Shown here: one piece after another, positions 1 through 11,241 of the stretch | Layout of the letters: each line of letters begins with the position of its first letter | Numbering within the stretch: position 1 is the first letter of the stretch | From: Trinickia acidisoli | GTDB lineage: Bacteria > Pseudomonadota > Gammaproteobacteria > Burkholderiales > Burkholderiaceae | DNA length: 64,000 nt | Reading direction: 5' to 3' | Assembly: GCF_017315725.1 (NCBI RefSeq) | Contig: NZ_JAFLRG010000001.1 | Span: forward strand, 2,170,001 to 2,234,000 | Translations under genes and position numbers: made by a program | Notes under the pieces: model-generated | Databases searched by the model: none | Told to the model about the DNA's origin: nothing | The model's input: only the letters and a program-made list of their open reading frames with translations

Positions 1-615
1 GAGGTCGGGATCGGCGGTGCGAAACAGGTAATCGGTGACCGACTTCACTTGATACTGAACGGCCACGCGCACTTCGACGATGTCCCCGTCGTGCGTGACA
101 ACCGAAGCGTCTTTCGTGCTCGCATCGCTCATTGCATTGCCACGACCAATTTCGACGGAACGAATCTGCGCGACGTCGACGATTTCGTGCGTCTCGAACG
201 GATAAGGCAGACGCAGGTGCACGCCGGGGTCCACCGTGCCTCGGTACTTGCCGAATTGGAGGACCACGCCTGTTTGGCCGTTTTGAACGACGAACACGCC
301 GCTGCCGATGTAGATCGCCACGAGCACGCCGATGACGATGCCGACGCCGATGCGCGCTGCCCGCCCGTTGTCCGGGCGCTGGTCGCCGGGCCCGGACCCC
401 TGCCCTTTGCCGCCGAAAAAGCGCGACAAACGACGATTGAAGTCGCGCCACATCTCGTCGAGATCGGGCGGCCCGCCGCCGTCGCCCGGCTCGCGCTTCG
501 GCTCATTGGGCCGTTGCCGGCTGCCGTTGCCGTCGCCACGCCCCCAGCGTGGATCGCTGATCGAAAGAATGGCGCGCGCACGCAGCCAGAAACTCCGCTC
601 GTTGTATTCGTTCAC
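1..615 (-). CDS. hflK: HflK, membrane protease regulator (partial, C-terminus outside window)
   Basis: SPFH/band-7 protein that, with HflC, forms a membrane complex restraining the FtsH protease. About 205 N-terminal residues are present and the rest lies beyond the left edge. A Gly/Pro/Arg-rich cytoplasmic N-terminus (to about residue 85) is followed by one membrane segment (about 88-107) and the start of the band-7 domain, ending in the typical FRTADPDL stretch. I chose a GTG start (613-615) because it gives the usual N-terminus beginning NEYNERSFW and lies 32 nt after the hflX stop. HflC would be expected next, outside the window. Function is inferred from family and from the hfq-hflX-hflK order, which is widely conserved. 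Confidence 0.92.
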   Translation of the reverse strand, partial: MNEYNERSFWLRARAILSISDPRWGRGDGNGSRQRPNEPKREPGDGGGPPDLDEMWRDFNRRLSRFFGGKGQGSGPGDQRPDNGRAARIGVGIVIGVLVAIYIGSGVFVVQNGQTGVVLQFGKYRGTVDPGVHLRLPYPFETHEIVDVAQIRSVEIGRGNAMSDASTKDASVVTHDGDIVEVRVAVQYQVKSVTDYLFRTADPDL

Positions 616-647
616 CTGTGTTCGTTCGCTCGAGTTGGGAGGGCCGG

Positions 648-1874
648 TCAATGCAAATCGGAGCGCCAAGTCTGTGCATCGGACGACGCCGATGCATCTG
701 AATCTTCACGCCCATGCTCCGGCGATACAGGCGGTGCCTGGGGTGCCTGGGGTGCCTCGTCCGGCTGCGCCCGCCCGTTATCTGGGAGATGTTCTGAGGT
801 GGCGATTTCGGCGATGGCTGCGCGCAGCGTATCCAAACCCTGCCCCGTGCGCGCGCTCAAAAAGACGCGCGAAATATTACCATACTCGTCCCGCTCGACC
901 GCGTCGCCGCGCGCGGCCAATTCGGGCACCGCATCGATCTTGTTGAAGACGAGAATCTGCCGCACCGTGTGCGCGCCGATCTCGTCCAGCACTTCGTTGA
1001 CCTGATCGATCTGGTCGAGCCGCACGGCGCTCGACGCATCGACGACATGCAACAGCAGATCGGCGTGAATCGTTTCTTCAAGCGTTGCGCGAAACGCCGC
1101 GACGAGTTGGTGCGGCAATTCGCGAATGAAGCCGACCGTATCGGAGACGATCACTTGCCCCGCCTCGTCGCCGAGGTAGAGCCGACGGGACGTTGTATCG
1201 AGCGTCGCGAACAACTGGTCGGCCGCATAGGCTTGGGCCTTCGTGAGCGCATTGAACAGCGTGGACTTGCCGGCGTTCGTATAGCCGACGAGCGACACCG
1301 ACATCGCACGATTGCGCACGCGCTGGCGCCGCTGGGTGCCGTGCTGGCGACGCAGCTTGTCGAGCCGCCCCTTGAGCATCTTGATGCGCTCGCCGATCAA
1401 GCGGCGGTCGGTTTCGAGCTGTGTCTCGCCTGGGCCGCGCAGGCCGATACCGCCTTTTTGACGCTCGAGGTGGGTCCATGCGCGCACGAGGCGAGTAGCG
1501 ATGTACTGCAACTGCGCGAGTTCGACCTGCAGCTTGCCTTCGTGACTGCGGGCACGCTGCGCGAAAATATCGAGGATGAGGCTCGTGCGATCGACGACGC
1601 GCCGGTTAAGCGTCCGCTCCAAATTGCGCTGCTGCGCCGGCGCCAAAGCATGATTGAAGATAACGATTTCGACGTCGTTTGCCTCGCAGGCGAGACGCAA
1701 CTCCTCAGCCTTGCCGCTACCGACGAACAACGCGGCATCGGGGCTCGAACGGCGCCCTGTCAAGGTCACGGCGGGGTGTGCGCCCGCGCTTTGCGCGAGC
1801 AGACTGAGTTCTTCGAGACTGGCTTCGAAGTCGATTTTTCCGAAGTCGATGCCGACAAGCGCTGCGTTGATCAA
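648..1874 (-). CDS. hflX: GTPase HflX (ribosome-splitting factor)
   Basis: GTPase that binds the 50S subunit and rescues stalled ribosomes under stress. The N-terminal HflX domain contains the glycine-rich loop (GGIGLRGPGETQLE, about 141-154), followed by a coiled-coil linker and a G domain with P-loop GYTNAGKST (about 197-205), DTVGF (245-249) and NKID (311-314). The 408-residue length is normal; the last ~45 residues are a variable acidic/proline-rich tail. The start is TTG (1872-1874), giving the family N-terminus INAALVGIDFGKIDF; no ATG fits. It follows hfq, separated from it by a strong hairpin, and precedes hflK. Confidence 0.95.
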   Translation of the reverse strand: MINAALVGIDFGKIDFEASLEELSLLAQSAGAHPAVTLTGRRSSPDAALFVGSGKAEELRLACEANDVEIVIFNHALAPAQQRNLERTLNRRVVDRTSLILDIFAQRARSHEGKLQVELAQLQYIATRLVRAWTHLERQKGGIGLRGPGETQLETDRRLIGERIKMLKGRLDKLRRQHGTQRRQRVRNRAMSVSLVGYTNAGKSTLFNALTKAQAYAADQLFATLDTTSRRLYLGDEAGQVIVSDTVGFIRELPHQLVAAFRATLEETIHADLLLHVVDASSAVRLDQIDQVNEVLDEIGAHTVRQILVFNKIDAVPELAARGDAVERDEYGNISRVFLSARTGQGLDTLRAAIAEIATSEHLPDNGRAQPDEAPQAPQAPPVSPEHGREDSDASASSDAQTWRSDLH

Positions 1875-1896
1875 ATTGATGGGTGTCTAAATGAGA

Positions 1897-1942
1897 AGCG
1901 GCCGGCACGGCGCGCCGATCCGTCGGCGCCGTGCCGGCCGCT
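1897..1942 (-). terminator. Perfect 17-bp hairpin between hfq and hflX (attenuator or weak terminator)
   Basis: Arms at 1897-1913 and 1926-1942 are exact reverse complements, very GC-rich, with a 12-nt loop that can itself pair in part. On the minus strand the hairpin is followed by CTTCTCATTT, which is pyrimidine-rich but not a true U-run. It starts only 9 nt after the hfq stop and ends about 22 nt before the hflX start. It could be a partial terminator that lowers hflX relative to hfq, or a 3'-end stabiliser for hfq mRNA. The pairing is seen; the role is inferred. Confidence 0.5.
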
Positions 1943-1951
1943 AGGATGAGA

Positions 1952-2188
1952 TCAGGCCGTTTCCGAATCCGGATGAAAATTGACCGGACGGGCCGGCACA
2001 ACAGTCGAGATGGCGTGCTTGTAGACCATTTGGGTCACGGTATTCCGGAGCAACACAACGTACTGGTCGAACGATTCGATGTTCCCTTGAAGCTTGATGC
2101 CGTTGACCAAGTAGATGGAAACCGGCACGTGCTCTTTGCGCAGTGCGTTCAGAAACGGGTCTTGTAACAGTTGCCCTTTGTTGCTCAT
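1952..2188 (-). CDS. hfq: RNA chaperone Hfq
   Basis: Sm-like hexameric RNA chaperone that helps small RNAs pair with mRNAs. It has 78 residues, with the Sm1 region ([19 protein letters not shown]) and the Sm2 motif containing YKHAIS. The start is the ATG preceded by GGAG six nt upstream (start [12 protein letters not shown]), not the upstream in-frame start that would add five residues. The C-terminal tail is short, as in other betaproteobacteria. It lies between der and hflX on the same strand. Confidence 0.97.
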   Translation of the reverse strand: MSNKGQLLQDPFLNALRKEHVPVSIYLVNGIKLQGNIESFDQYVVLLRNTVTQMVYKHAISTVVPARPVNFHPDSETA

Positions 2189-2263
2189 AGCAAACTCCGT
2201 CATTTTTTTGCAGGTTGGATCCGGATTGGGGCGAAGAAAAAGAGATCCGCCACCAATCGCTAC

Positions 2264-2269
2264 ACTATA
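2264..2269 (-). promoter_or_regulatory. Candidate hfq -10 box
   Basis: TATAGT on the minus strand (5 of 6 to the sigma-70 -10) in the der-hfq gap, predicting a leader of about 70 nt. No convincing -35 is visible 16-18 nt upstream, so this is only a candidate. Confidence 0.3.
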
Positions 2270-2330
2270 GCCGATTTTCGTTATCGCACGGGCCGCCTAG
2301 CCATCCGGCCAGCCAGCCTGGACGCCTGAA

Positions 2331-3668
2331 TCAGCCCTTGTCCGCGTAGGGGTTCGCCGACGAGCGGAACTCTATGCGCAATGGAGTTCCAGTCAACGAG
2401 AAAGTTTCTCGAAAACGATTTTCAAGATAGCGTTTGTAGGTTTCCGTCACCGCGTCGAGGGCATTGCCGTGGATAACGATGATCGGCGGGTTTTGACCGC
2501 CTTGGTGCGCGTAACGCAGCTTCGGGCGCACGGGTCCTCGGCGTCGCGGCTGCTGGAATTCGACTGCCTCGATCAACGCGCGCGTGAGCTTCGGTGTCGG
2601 CAGCTTCGCCATCGCAGCCGCGTAAGCATCGTCGACCGAGCGCATGAGCGGGCCGATCCCCGTCTTTTCGGTAGCCGAAACGAAGTGAAACTTCGCGAAC
2701 TCCAGGAACTTGAGCTTGCGCGTCATGTCGGCTTTCGTGCGTTCGCGCACGTGCGCGTCGAGCCCATCCCACTTATTGACGCCGACGACGAGCGCACGCC
2801 CTTGCTCGACGACGAATCCTGCGATGTGGGCGTCCTGATCCGAAATGTCCTGCCGAGCGTCGAGCAGCAAAATGACGACGTTGGCATCTGAGATCGACTG
2901 CAGCGTCTTCACGACGGAGAACTTCTCGACCGCCTCGAAAACCTTGCCTCGTCGGCGCAATCCGGCCGTATCGATGAGCGTGTACTTCTTGCCCTGCCGC
3001 TCGAAATCGACATAGATCGAATCGCGCGTCGTGCCGGGCATGTCGAATGCGATGACGCGCTCCTCGCCGATGAGCGTGTTGACGAGCGTCGACTTGCCGA
3101 CGTTCGGCCGCCCGACGATCGCGATCTTGATGCCACGCACCGTGCTTTCTTCCTCCGGCTCTTCCGGGTGGCCGGCGTAGGCGATCGCGAGCGCGTCGTT
3201 GATCATTTCGGTCACGCCGTCGCCGTGCGCGGACGAAATGGCACGCGGATCACCGAGCCCGAGCTCGTAGAAATCGGACGCCACGGCCGTGTACTTCATC
3301 CCCTCGGCCTTGTTCACGACGAGCATGATCGGCCGCCCGGTCTTGCGCAGGTAATCCGCGATCGATTTGTCCTGGGGAGCCAGTCCGTTGCGCCCGTCGA
3401 CGATGAAGACGACGACGTCCGACTCTTCGACCGCCTGCCGTGTTTGCCGGGCCATCTCGTGCAGGATCCCGTCCTTGGCGACGGGCTCGAAGCCGCCCGT
3501 GTCCACGACGAGATATGCACGGTCGCCCGCGCGCCCCTCGCCGTAGTGGCGATCGCGCGTCAAGCCGGGCAAATCGGCGACGAGCGCGTCGCGCGAGCGT
3601 GTGAGCCGGTTGAACAGGGTGGATTTCCCCACGTTGGGGCGCCCAACTAGGGCAATTACGGGTTTCAT
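2331..3668 (-). CDS. der: Ribosome assembly GTPase Der (EngA)
   Basis: Tandem-domain GTPase needed for 50S subunit maturation. Two G domains are visible, each with P-loop GRPNVGKST (about residues 9-17 and 186-194). The first has DTGG and NKAE, the second DTAG and NKWD. A C-terminal KH-like domain follows (about 350-445). The 445-residue length is normal. It sits between bamB and hfq, as in many betaproteobacteria, but is separated from bamB by 326 nt without a gene. Confidence 0.97.
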   Translation of the reverse strand: MKPVIALVGRPNVGKSTLFNRLTRSRDALVADLPGLTRDRHYGEGRAGDRAYLVVDTGGFEPVAKDGILHEMARQTRQAVEESDVVVFIVDGRNGLAPQDKSIADYLRKTGRPIMLVVNKAEGMKYTAVASDFYELGLGDPRAISSAHGDGVTEMINDALAIAYAGHPEEPEEESTVRGIKIAIVGRPNVGKSTLVNTLIGEERVIAFDMPGTTRDSIYVDFERQGKKYTLIDTAGLRRRGKVFEAVEKFSVVKTLQSISDANVVILLLDARQDISDQDAHIAGFVVEQGRALVVGVNKWDGLDAHVRERTKADMTRKLKFLEFAKFHFVSATEKTGIGPLMRSVDDAYAAAMAKLPTPKLTRALIEAVEFQQPRRRGPVRPKLRYAHQGGQNPPIIVIHGNALDAVTETYKRYLENRFRETFSLTGTPLRIEFRSSANPYADKG

Positions 3669-3994
3669 CTGACGTTGTCTAAGTGAGGCTCGCGCCGCCG
3701 CACCGGCTCGTCACGGAGACGAGTGATGGGCCATCGGCGTGTCGATATGCCGCATGCGGCACGAGCCGGCATGGCGCGCCGGCCGTCGGCAACCCGCGCT
3801 GGCGAGCGGGCCGGGCTCACGCCCGAGCCGCGCACGAACTAGCGTCGCGCAATGCTACTCGAAAATTACACGATACAGCGGCGCCGGAGGCACCGCGCAT
3901 ATTCAACGGGCCGAGCACCGCGCGTACCGATACTCTAATGCGCCCGCGGCCGGCTAAGCCGGCCCGCGGTCGATACCCGGACGAGATCGCGCGC
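3669..3994. other. 326-nt gap between bamB and der, no gene seen
   Basis: No plausible gene: short frames here lack family similarity and ribosome binding sites. An imperfect GC-rich inverted repeat (about 3944-3968, arms CCGCGG-CCGGCT with one bulged C) lies downstream of the bamB stop and has no U-run on either strand. I could not find a convincing der promoter. Confidence 0.5.
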
Positions 3995-5140
3995 TCAGTG
4001 CGACACGAACCCGTACAGATGGCCGTCGTGGGTTTGCACGATCAGCGTATTGCCCACCGCGACCGGCGCGGCCGTGATAGCGCTGCCGTCGGTCTTGATC
4101 CGCGCGAGGAACTTGCCGTCGTCACGCGAGAGGAAATGGATATAGCCCTGGTAATCGCCGACCACCACGTCGGGGCCAAGCAAGTACGGCGTACTCAAAT
4201 CGCGATTCTTGAGCTGGTCGTTCTTCCACAGCGGTTTGCCCGTCGTCGCATCGAATGCCTGCATCACCGACCAATCGTCGGGCGCGACCACGGTGGTGCG
4301 GTCCGCGGCGAGACCGCTCACGCCCGAAAACGGCTTGTCCCAAACCGGCTGGCCGTTGTTCGCGTCGAAGCAGCTAATGCGTCCTTGGAACGTCACCGCG
4401 CAAGCCTCGGCGCCGACGAGTGTCGGCGCGCCCGTCACGTCGTTGATCCGCTCGACCTCGGTCACGCCCTTCGGGAACGATACGGGGGCTTGCCAAAAAT
4501 CGTCACCGGTCTTCAGATTGATCGCGGAGAGCGAGCCGCCGGGAAAACCGGCCAGCACCGCGGCATCGCCCGCAAACGCCATCCCGGCCGACACGCGCAG
4601 ATTGAGCGGCACCGTCCGGTTGCGATACTGCCAGCGCAATTCTCCAGTGGCCGCGGTAAAAGCGCTGATTTGGCCATCGATTGTCCGCACGACCACGTAG
4701 CCGTTGCCGACGAGCGGCGGCGATACGATTTCGCCCGGCACCGTGGTTTGCCAGAGCAGCTTGCCGTCGGCGCCCAGCACCTCGACGCCCCCCTTCTCGG
4801 CGCCGACCGCCGTGTACGTGCCGTCGCTCCCCACGCCGGAAGTCAAATCGGCATGCAGCTTCGTGTGCCAGAGTTCCTGCCCCGTCTTGCCGTCGATTTT
4901 CGCGACCGTTCCGTTCGAACCGGCTGCGTACACGGCATCGCCGATCACGACCGGCGAGAAGAAGTAGCGTCCAGCCTTGCCGACGCTCGTCTTCCAAGCC
5001 TGCTCGACGGTGAAGACAGGCTTGAACTCGGTGAGCGGCACCGGGTTGCGGCGCTCGTCCTTGGTGGAGGAGCAAGCCGCCATCGCGAGGACGGTCATTG
5101 CACAAGCGACGGGCACGGCGAAACGTTTCAGCAAATTCAT
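3995..5140 (-). CDS. bamB: Outer-membrane assembly lipoprotein BamB
   Basis: Beta-propeller lipoprotein of the BAM complex that inserts outer-membrane beta-barrels. The N-terminus is a lipoprotein signal (MNLLKRF..., lipobox AMAAC with the lipidated Cys at about residue 23). The rest is PQQ-like propeller repeats (for example KTGQELWHTKL, ATGELRWQYRN, NNGQPVWDKPF, TTGKPLWKND). The 381-residue length is normal. The start is ATG at 5138-5140, because longer starts would bury the signal peptide. It follows the YfgM-like gene with about 65 nt between. Confidence 0.95.
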   Translation of the reverse strand: MNLLKRFAVPVACAMTVLAMAACSSTKDERRNPVPLTEFKPVFTVEQAWKTSVGKAGRYFFSPVVIGDAVYAAGSNGTVAKIDGKTGQELWHTKLHADLTSGVGSDGTYTAVGAEKGGVEVLGADGKLLWQTTVPGEIVSPPLVGNGYVVVRTIDGQISAFTAATGELRWQYRNRTVPLNLRVSAGMAFAGDAAVLAGFPGGSLSAINLKTGDDFWQAPVSFPKGVTEVERINDVTGAPTLVGAEACAVTFQGRISCFDANNGQPVWDKPFSGVSGLAADRTTVVAPDDWSVMQAFDATTGKPLWKNDQLKNRDLSTPYLLGPDVVVGDYQGYIHFLSRDDGKFLARIKTDGSAITAAPVAVGNTLIVQTHDGHLYGFVSH

Positions 5141-5205
5141 CGGTGAGCGAAGCTTCAAAGGTTGTTCAGGTAAGGCCGGCTGACTGCGATGCGAGCATGC
5201 GCAGA

Positions 5206-5835
5206 TCAACCGCCGAGCGCGTCGAGCTTGAATTGAACGAGCTGGCGCGCGGACGTATCACTCTTGCCCAGCGACGAAAGCGCGAGCTGGTAGGCCGCGC
5301 GTGCGTCGGCGCGCTTGCCCTCGGCCGCGAGCAGATCGCCCCGCCGGTCGGCCACGGCGCCCTGGAAGCCTTCGACAGGAGTGCCGTCGAGCAGTGCAAG
5401 GCCCGCATCGTACGCCTTCTCGTCGAGTAGCACCGCCGCGAGACGCAGTTTCGCGATCTGCTTGTACTCGTCGTCCTTCGCGTGGTCGATGGCCCACTGG
5501 AGCTGTGCTTTCGCCCCGGCGACGTCGCCTGTTTCGTAAAGCGTCTTCGCGGCCGTGAGCGCCGTCATTTCGCCGTATGCCGTACCGCCGAAGCGCGACT
5601 CCATATCGCCTGCATCGCGCGTGACAGCAGCTTTGTCCTGCGCCGCGGCGGACTGCTGCACCTGTTCGTAGAGCACCGCGGCCTGCGCGGCCTCGCGCCG
5701 CTGCCAGAAGTGCCAGCCGTTCCATGCAGCCGCGGCCATGAGCGCCACGAGCACGACCCAAGTGGTCGAATTACCCCATTGCGCCCACCAAGCCTTGAAA
5801 CTCTCAATCGATTCTTGTTCGTCGTGATAACTCAT
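5206..5835 (-). CDS. yfgM: YfgM-like TPR membrane protein
   Basis: Member of the YfgM family, an inner-membrane protein with a periplasmic TPR-like domain linked in E. coli to the SecYEG translocon and periplasmic chaperones. About 209 residues: a cytoplasmic N-terminus (MSYHDEQESIESFKAWWAQWG), one membrane segment (about 24-44), then helical TPR-like repeats. The ATG at 5833-5835 matches the family N-terminus. A TTG two codons earlier has better spacing to an AGGA box and is an alternative. It lies between hisS and bamB, the conserved position. Confidence 0.85.
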   Translation of the reverse strand: MSYHDEQESIESFKAWWAQWGNSTTWVVLVALMAAAAWNGWHFWQRREAAQAAVLYEQVQQSAAAQDKAAVTRDAGDMESRFGGTAYGEMTALTAAKTLYETGDVAGAKAQLQWAIDHAKDDEYKQIAKLRLAAVLLDEKAYDAGLALLDGTPVEGFQGAVADRRGDLLAAEGKRADARAAYQLALSSLGKSDTSARQLVQFKLDALGG

Positions 5836-5892
5836 CGCCAAGCGATTCCTTCTTGTCTCGTGCCGTTCTAGTCGCGAGCGGCGGCGGCTGCG

Positions 5893-7233
5893 TCAGTCGT
5901 CGCCGTCTTCGGCGGTTGCAACCATCGCATTGATTAGAAATTCGGTCAAGTTTTCGACCGGCACGGTTTGCTGTTCGCTCTTTTCCCCGCCCGCGGCCGC
6001 CTCGCGCAGCGGCTTGACGCCGACCGTGCCGCCCGCCACTTCGTCCTCGCCGAGGATGACCGCAAACGCCGCCCCGCTCGCATCGGCCCGCTTCATCTGC
6101 GACTTGAAGCTGGCCGACGCGCCGTCGGCGCTGCAATGGAGAACGACGTCCAAGCCCGTGTCGCGCAAACGCTCGGCGATGATGAACGCTTGCTCGGCCG
6201 CGCGCTCGCCCTGATGCACGACGTAGACGTCGCAGCCCTCCTCTTGCGGCACGAGCGACTCCTCTTTCAGCAATTCGAGGATGCGCTCGACACCCATCGC
6301 CCAGCCGCAGGCGGCCGTCGGCTTGCCGCCCAGTTGCTCGATGAGCGGATCGTAGCGGCCACCGGCCGCGACGGTGCCTTGCGCGCCGAGCTTATCGGTG
6401 ACCCACTCGAATACCGTGAGGTTGTAGTAGTCGAGACCGCGCACGAGCCGAGGATTGATCTTGAACGGAATGTTGTTCGCCTTCAGCAAGCGCTGCAGCC
6501 CCTCGAAGTGCGCGCGCGAAGCGTCGCCGAGAAAGTCGATGAGCTTCGGCGCATTCTGCGCGATCTCCTGCAGCGCGGGGTTCTTCGTGTCGAGCACGCG
6601 CAGCGGATTCGTGTAGAGCCGGCGCTTCGCGTCCTCATCGAGCGCGTCGACGTGCTTTTCGAGATACGCAATGAGCTCGACCCGATGTGCCGCGCGCTCT
6701 TCGGCGAGACCGAGCGAGTTGATCTCGAGGCGAATGCCGGTCAAGCCGAGATCGTCCCAAAGCCGCTGACACATCAGGATGATTTCGGCATCGGTATCGG
6801 GCCCGGCGAAGCCGAGCGCCTCGACGCCCACCTGATGAAACTGACGGTAGCGGCCGCGCTGCGGACGCTCGTGACGGAACATCGGCCCGATGTACCAAAG
6901 GCGCTTGGGGCCGTCGTAAAGCAGATTGTGTTCGATGGACGAACGCACGACGGCTGCCGTACTTTCGGGACGCAGCGTCAGATGCTCGCCGTTGAGCGAA
7001 TCGACGAAGCTGTACATCTCCTTTTCGACGATGTCGGTGACTTCACCGATCCCGCGCGTAAAGAGCTGCGTGTGCTCGACGATCGGCGTGCGGATATTCT
7101 GATAGCCGTAGGCGCGCAGCATCGACTTGACCGTCGATTCGAAGAAGTCCCACAACCCGGCATCCTGCGGCAGGACATCGTTCATGCCTTTGACGCCGGC
7201 GAGCTTCTCGAGCTTTCTCTTCTGTTCTGTCAT
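5893..7233 (-). CDS. hisS: Histidyl-tRNA synthetase
   Basis: Class II aminoacyl-tRNA synthetase charging tRNA-His. Visible class II/HisRS features are TLRPESTAA (motif 2 region), the HisRS signature [23 protein letters not shown] and the motif 3 region AVGxxR-like [13 protein letters not shown]-terminal anticodon-binding domain spans about 340-446. The 446-residue length is normal. It lies 18 nt after ispG and is probably co-transcribed with it and with yfgM-bamB downstream. Confidence 0.97.
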   Translation of the reverse strand: MTEQKRKLEKLAGVKGMNDVLPQDAGLWDFFESTVKSMLRAYGYQNIRTPIVEHTQLFTRGIGEVTDIVEKEMYSFVDSLNGEHLTLRPESTAAVVRSSIEHNLLYDGPKRLWYIGPMFRHERPQRGRYRQFHQVGVEALGFAGPDTDAEIILMCQRLWDDLGLTGIRLEINSLGLAEERAAHRVELIAYLEKHVDALDEDAKRRLYTNPLRVLDTKNPALQEIAQNAPKLIDFLGDASRAHFEGLQRLLKANNIPFKINPRLVRGLDYYNLTVFEWVTDKLGAQGTVAAGGRYDPLIEQLGGKPTAACGWAMGVERILELLKEESLVPQEEGCDVYVVHQGERAAEQAFIIAERLRDTGLDVVLHCSADGASASFKSQMKRADASGAAFAVILGEDEVAGGTVGVKPLREAAAGGEKSEQQTVPVENLTEFLINAMVATAEDGDD

Positions 7234-7251
7234 CGTTCTTCGGTTGACTCG

Positions 7252-8556
7252 TTAATTCGCGACGCTCGTGCGGCCATAACGGCGCTCGACGTAATCGCTC
7301 ACGATTTGCTGAAATTCCTCGGCGATCCGCTCGCCGCGCAGCGTCTTGACCTTCTCGCCATCGATGAAGACGGGCGCCGCCGGATTTTCCCCGGAGCCGG
7401 GCAGGCTGATGCCGATGTTGGCCTGCTTCGATTCGCCCGGCCCATTGACGATGCAGCCCATGACCGCCACGTGCATTTTTTCCACACCGGGGTACTGATC
7501 GCGCCATACGGGCATCTGCGCACGCAGATAGTGTTGAATCTGCGAGGCGAGTTCTTGGAACAGCGTGCTCGTCGTGCGGCCGCAGCCCGGGCAGGCGATG
7601 ACCATCGGCGTAAACGAGCGCAGCCCCATCGTCTGCAAGATCTCCTGGCCGACCACGACTTCTCCGGTACGCGATGCGCCGGGCTCGGGCGTCAGCGAAA
7701 TGCGGATCGTGTCGCCGATGCCTTCCTGCAGCAGTACGCTGAGCGCGGCCGTCGAGGCGACGATGCCTTTCGAACCCATGCCGGCTTCGGTCAAGCCCAA
7801 ATGCAGCGCGAACCGGCAACGGCGCGCGAGTTCGCGATAGACGGCGATCAAATCCTGCACGCCGCTGACCTTGCACGACAGGATGATCTTCTCGCGCGAC
7901 AAACCGATCTCGACGGCACGCTCGGCCGAGCCGATCGCCGATTGAATCAGCGCCTCGTACATCACGCTTTGCGCTTCCCACGGCTCGCTGCGCGCGGCAT
8001 TCTCGTCCATCATGCGCGCGAGCAGATCCTGATCGAGACTGCCCCAGTTCACGCCGATGCGAACGGGCTTGTCGTAGCGGATCGCGGCTTCGATCATCTG
8101 CGCGAACTGTGTATCGCGCTTCGCTCCGTGGCCAACATTGCCCGGGTTGATCCGGTACTTCGAAAGCGCCTCGGCGCAAGCGGGATAATCGCGCAGCAGC
8201 AAATGGCCGTTGTAATGGAAGTCGCCCACGAGCGGCACGGTCACGCCCATGCGGTCGAGCTGCTCGCGAACCGCCGGCACGGCTTGCGCCGCTTCGGGCG
8301 TGTTCACCGTGATGCGAACGAGCTCCGACCCCGCTTGCGCGAGCTCCTTGACTTGGATAGCCGTGCCGATCGCATCGGCCGTATCCGTATTCGTCATCGA
8401 CTGCACGCGTACGGGCGCGTCGCCGCCGATCGTCACGAGTTGACCACCCCAGCGGACGTCGACCGCGTGCGAGGCGCGACGCTCCACGGGACCGCCGAAG
8501 ATCGGCACGGAAGAACAAATCTGACTGCTGCTGTCGGTCGGCATCGAAAGACCCAT
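7252..8556 (-). CDS. ispG: 4-hydroxy-3-methylbut-2-enyl diphosphate synthase IspG
   Basis: [4Fe-4S] enzyme of the MEP isoprenoid pathway that converts MEcPP to HMBPP. An N-terminal TIM-barrel half ([26 protein letters not shown]) is joined to an iron-sulfur domain with CPGCGR and [11 protein letters not shown], which hold the cluster ligands. At 434 residues it is the long beta/gammaproteobacterial form. A shorter start (MPTDSSS) four codons in is possible. It follows rodZ and precedes hisS. Confidence 0.97.
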   Translation of the reverse strand: MGLSMPTDSSSQICSSVPIFGGPVERRASHAVDVRWGGQLVTIGGDAPVRVQSMTNTDTADAIGTAIQVKELAQAGSELVRITVNTPEAAQAVPAVREQLDRMGVTVPLVGDFHYNGHLLLRDYPACAEALSKYRINPGNVGHGAKRDTQFAQMIEAAIRYDKPVRIGVNWGSLDQDLLARMMDENAARSEPWEAQSVMYEALIQSAIGSAERAVEIGLSREKIILSCKVSGVQDLIAVYRELARRCRFALHLGLTEAGMGSKGIVASTAALSVLLQEGIGDTIRISLTPEPGASRTGEVVVGQEILQTMGLRSFTPMVIACPGCGRTTSTLFQELASQIQHYLRAQMPVWRDQYPGVEKMHVAVMGCIVNGPGESKQANIGISLPGSGENPAAPVFIDGEKVKTLRGERIAEEFQQIVSDYVERRYGRTSVAN

Positions 8557-8647
8557 GAATCCTGGTTACGCTGCGTGCGCGGCAATGACCAACCGCTGCG
8601 CACCCGAAAGAAAGCGAGCCGCGGCGCGCCGCCGCGGCATCGAACCG

Positions 8648-9808
8648 TTACGGCAACGTGAAGCGCGCGACGTTGCCCTTGTTCGGGCCGAACTTCGCCG
8701 CGTCAACGGGCTGGCCGTCGAGCGTCATCGATTCGAGCCCCGCGCGGTTGCCCGCGGTGATCTTGAACGGTGGCACGCCCGACACCTCCTTCGTATCGCC
8801 GGCGTGGACGAGCCCCGAGAACACTTCCTTGCCGCTCTTGTCGCGCACGCTGAACCAGCTATCTTGCGCGACCTTGACGGCGATCGTCGACGCGCCGGGC
8901 GCACTCGCTCCGGTCGCGGCTTGAGCCGCCGGTTCCGACGCCTGCGTGGAAGCCCGCGCCTGAGCCTGAGCCGCCGCGGACGCCGGTGCCGGTGCGGACT
9001 GCTCGGCCGTAGACGTCTGCGCACCGGCCGGCTGCGAGGCCGCAGGCTGCGCCGTTGCCGTCTCGAGCGGTGTAATCGCCGGACTGCTCGCATGCGCCGG
9101 GGCCGCCCCGCTTGCGGCCGCTTCGGAGGCCATCTCCGCATCCGACGCCGCGCCCGATTGTGCAGCGACGAGACCCGTCGAACTCACGGCGGGGCCCGAG
9201 GCGGACGCCGCGCCCCCCGATGCCGCACCGCCAGAATTGGCTGCCATGCCGCCCGCGCTGGCCTTCAGCCGCGCGAGCCAAGCCGACGAATCGCCCCCCT
9301 GCCGCCACATCGCGAGCGCGATGATGACGACGACGCCGGCTGCCACGCCCCACCACCATGAGCGATGCTTTGGCGTGCCCCCGAGCGACACGGACACGCG
9401 CCCTCGCGGCAAATCGGCCCCCGTCGAAGCGGGCATCGACAAATCGGGCTCGGACTCGCCTTTGACGCGCCGCAGCGCTTGCGCGAACGGCTCCGGATCG
9501 GTGCCGAGCATCTTGGCATAACTGCGGATGACCCCGAGCGCGAACGTGGTGCCAGGCAACTGGCTGATGTCGCCCGCCTCGAGTGCGCGCATCTTGTTGG
9601 AGGAAACCTTCAATCGCGCCGACACGTCGTCGACGGACCAGCCCTTCGCTTCCCGCAATTGGGCAAGACGCCCCCCGACCGCGGCCAGCGAGTCGAGCGG
9701 TGCGTATGCGGCACCCGGCGCCGTCTGTGGCGCGACGCCTCCTCCGGGGCTCGAACGGCCCGCGCTCGTTTGTGTGCCTTCTGCTTGCGGATGCTGCGGC
9801 TCACTCAT
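8648..9808 (-). CDS. rodZ: RodZ-like cytoskeletal/cell-shape protein
   Basis: Bitopic membrane protein that links MreB to the cell-wall machinery. The N-terminal helix-turn-helix domain (GRLAQLREAKGWSVDDVSARLKV, about 45-110) is followed by a membrane segment (WWWGVAAGVVVIIALAMW, about 148-165). Then come a long Ala/Ser/Pro/Gln-rich periplasmic linker and a C-terminal DUF4115 domain (about 308-386: DSWFSVRDKSGKEVFSGLV). The start is the ATG giving MSEPQHPQ. The position before ispG supports the call. No pilF/pilW-like TPR gene lies between it and rlmN, unlike in some relatives. Confidence 0.88.
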   Translation of the reverse strand: MSEPQHPQAEGTQTSAGRSSPGGGVAPQTAPGAAYAPLDSLAAVGGRLAQLREAKGWSVDDVSARLKVSSNKMRALEAGDISQLPGTTFALGVIRSYAKMLGTDPEPFAQALRRVKGESEPDLSMPASTGADLPRGRVSVSLGGTPKHRSWWWGVAAGVVVIIALAMWRQGGDSSAWLARLKASAGGMAANSGGAASGGAASASGPAVSSTGLVAAQSGAASDAEMASEAAASGAAPAHASSPAITPLETATAQPAASQPAGAQTSTAEQSAPAPASAAAQAQARASTQASEPAAQAATGASAPGASTIAVKVAQDSWFSVRDKSGKEVFSGLVHAGDTKEVSGVPPFKITAGNRAGLESMTLDGQPVDAAKFGPNKGNVARFTLP

Positions 9809-9999
9809 CCCTGATCCTCGCGTCGATTCTCTTTTTTCCTCTCCGCGCCCCGTTGGGCTCACCCGATGCCCTCGATGCGCGGACCGTCTGTCTCACTACT
9901 CTCCGGCCGCTCACACGCGGCGCGGCTTGCTTCGTGCCGTGCGCCGCTCGTCGCGACGCGACTTCCTATCGGCAGTGTATCGGCGGTGCCGTGCCAGCT

Positions 10000-11172
<1,173 letters not shown>

Positions 11173-11241
11173 GTCGGATCCTGCTGTTTCAATGCGACCC
11201 GCCCGCGCCAAGCGTCGATTCGCTAACGTCTCGCCCGGCGA

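Noticed and set aside
3739..5146. 487- and 72-codon plus-strand frames in and near the bamB-der gap
   Set aside because: The long one is the complement of bamB; the gap part has no ribosome binding site and no recognisable protein.
5968..8661. 897-codon plus-strand open frame opposite hisS and ispG
   Set aside because: It is the complement of two well-conserved genes; the high GC content makes long antisense frames common, and the translation is low-complexity Arg/Ala/Asp-rich without family similarity.
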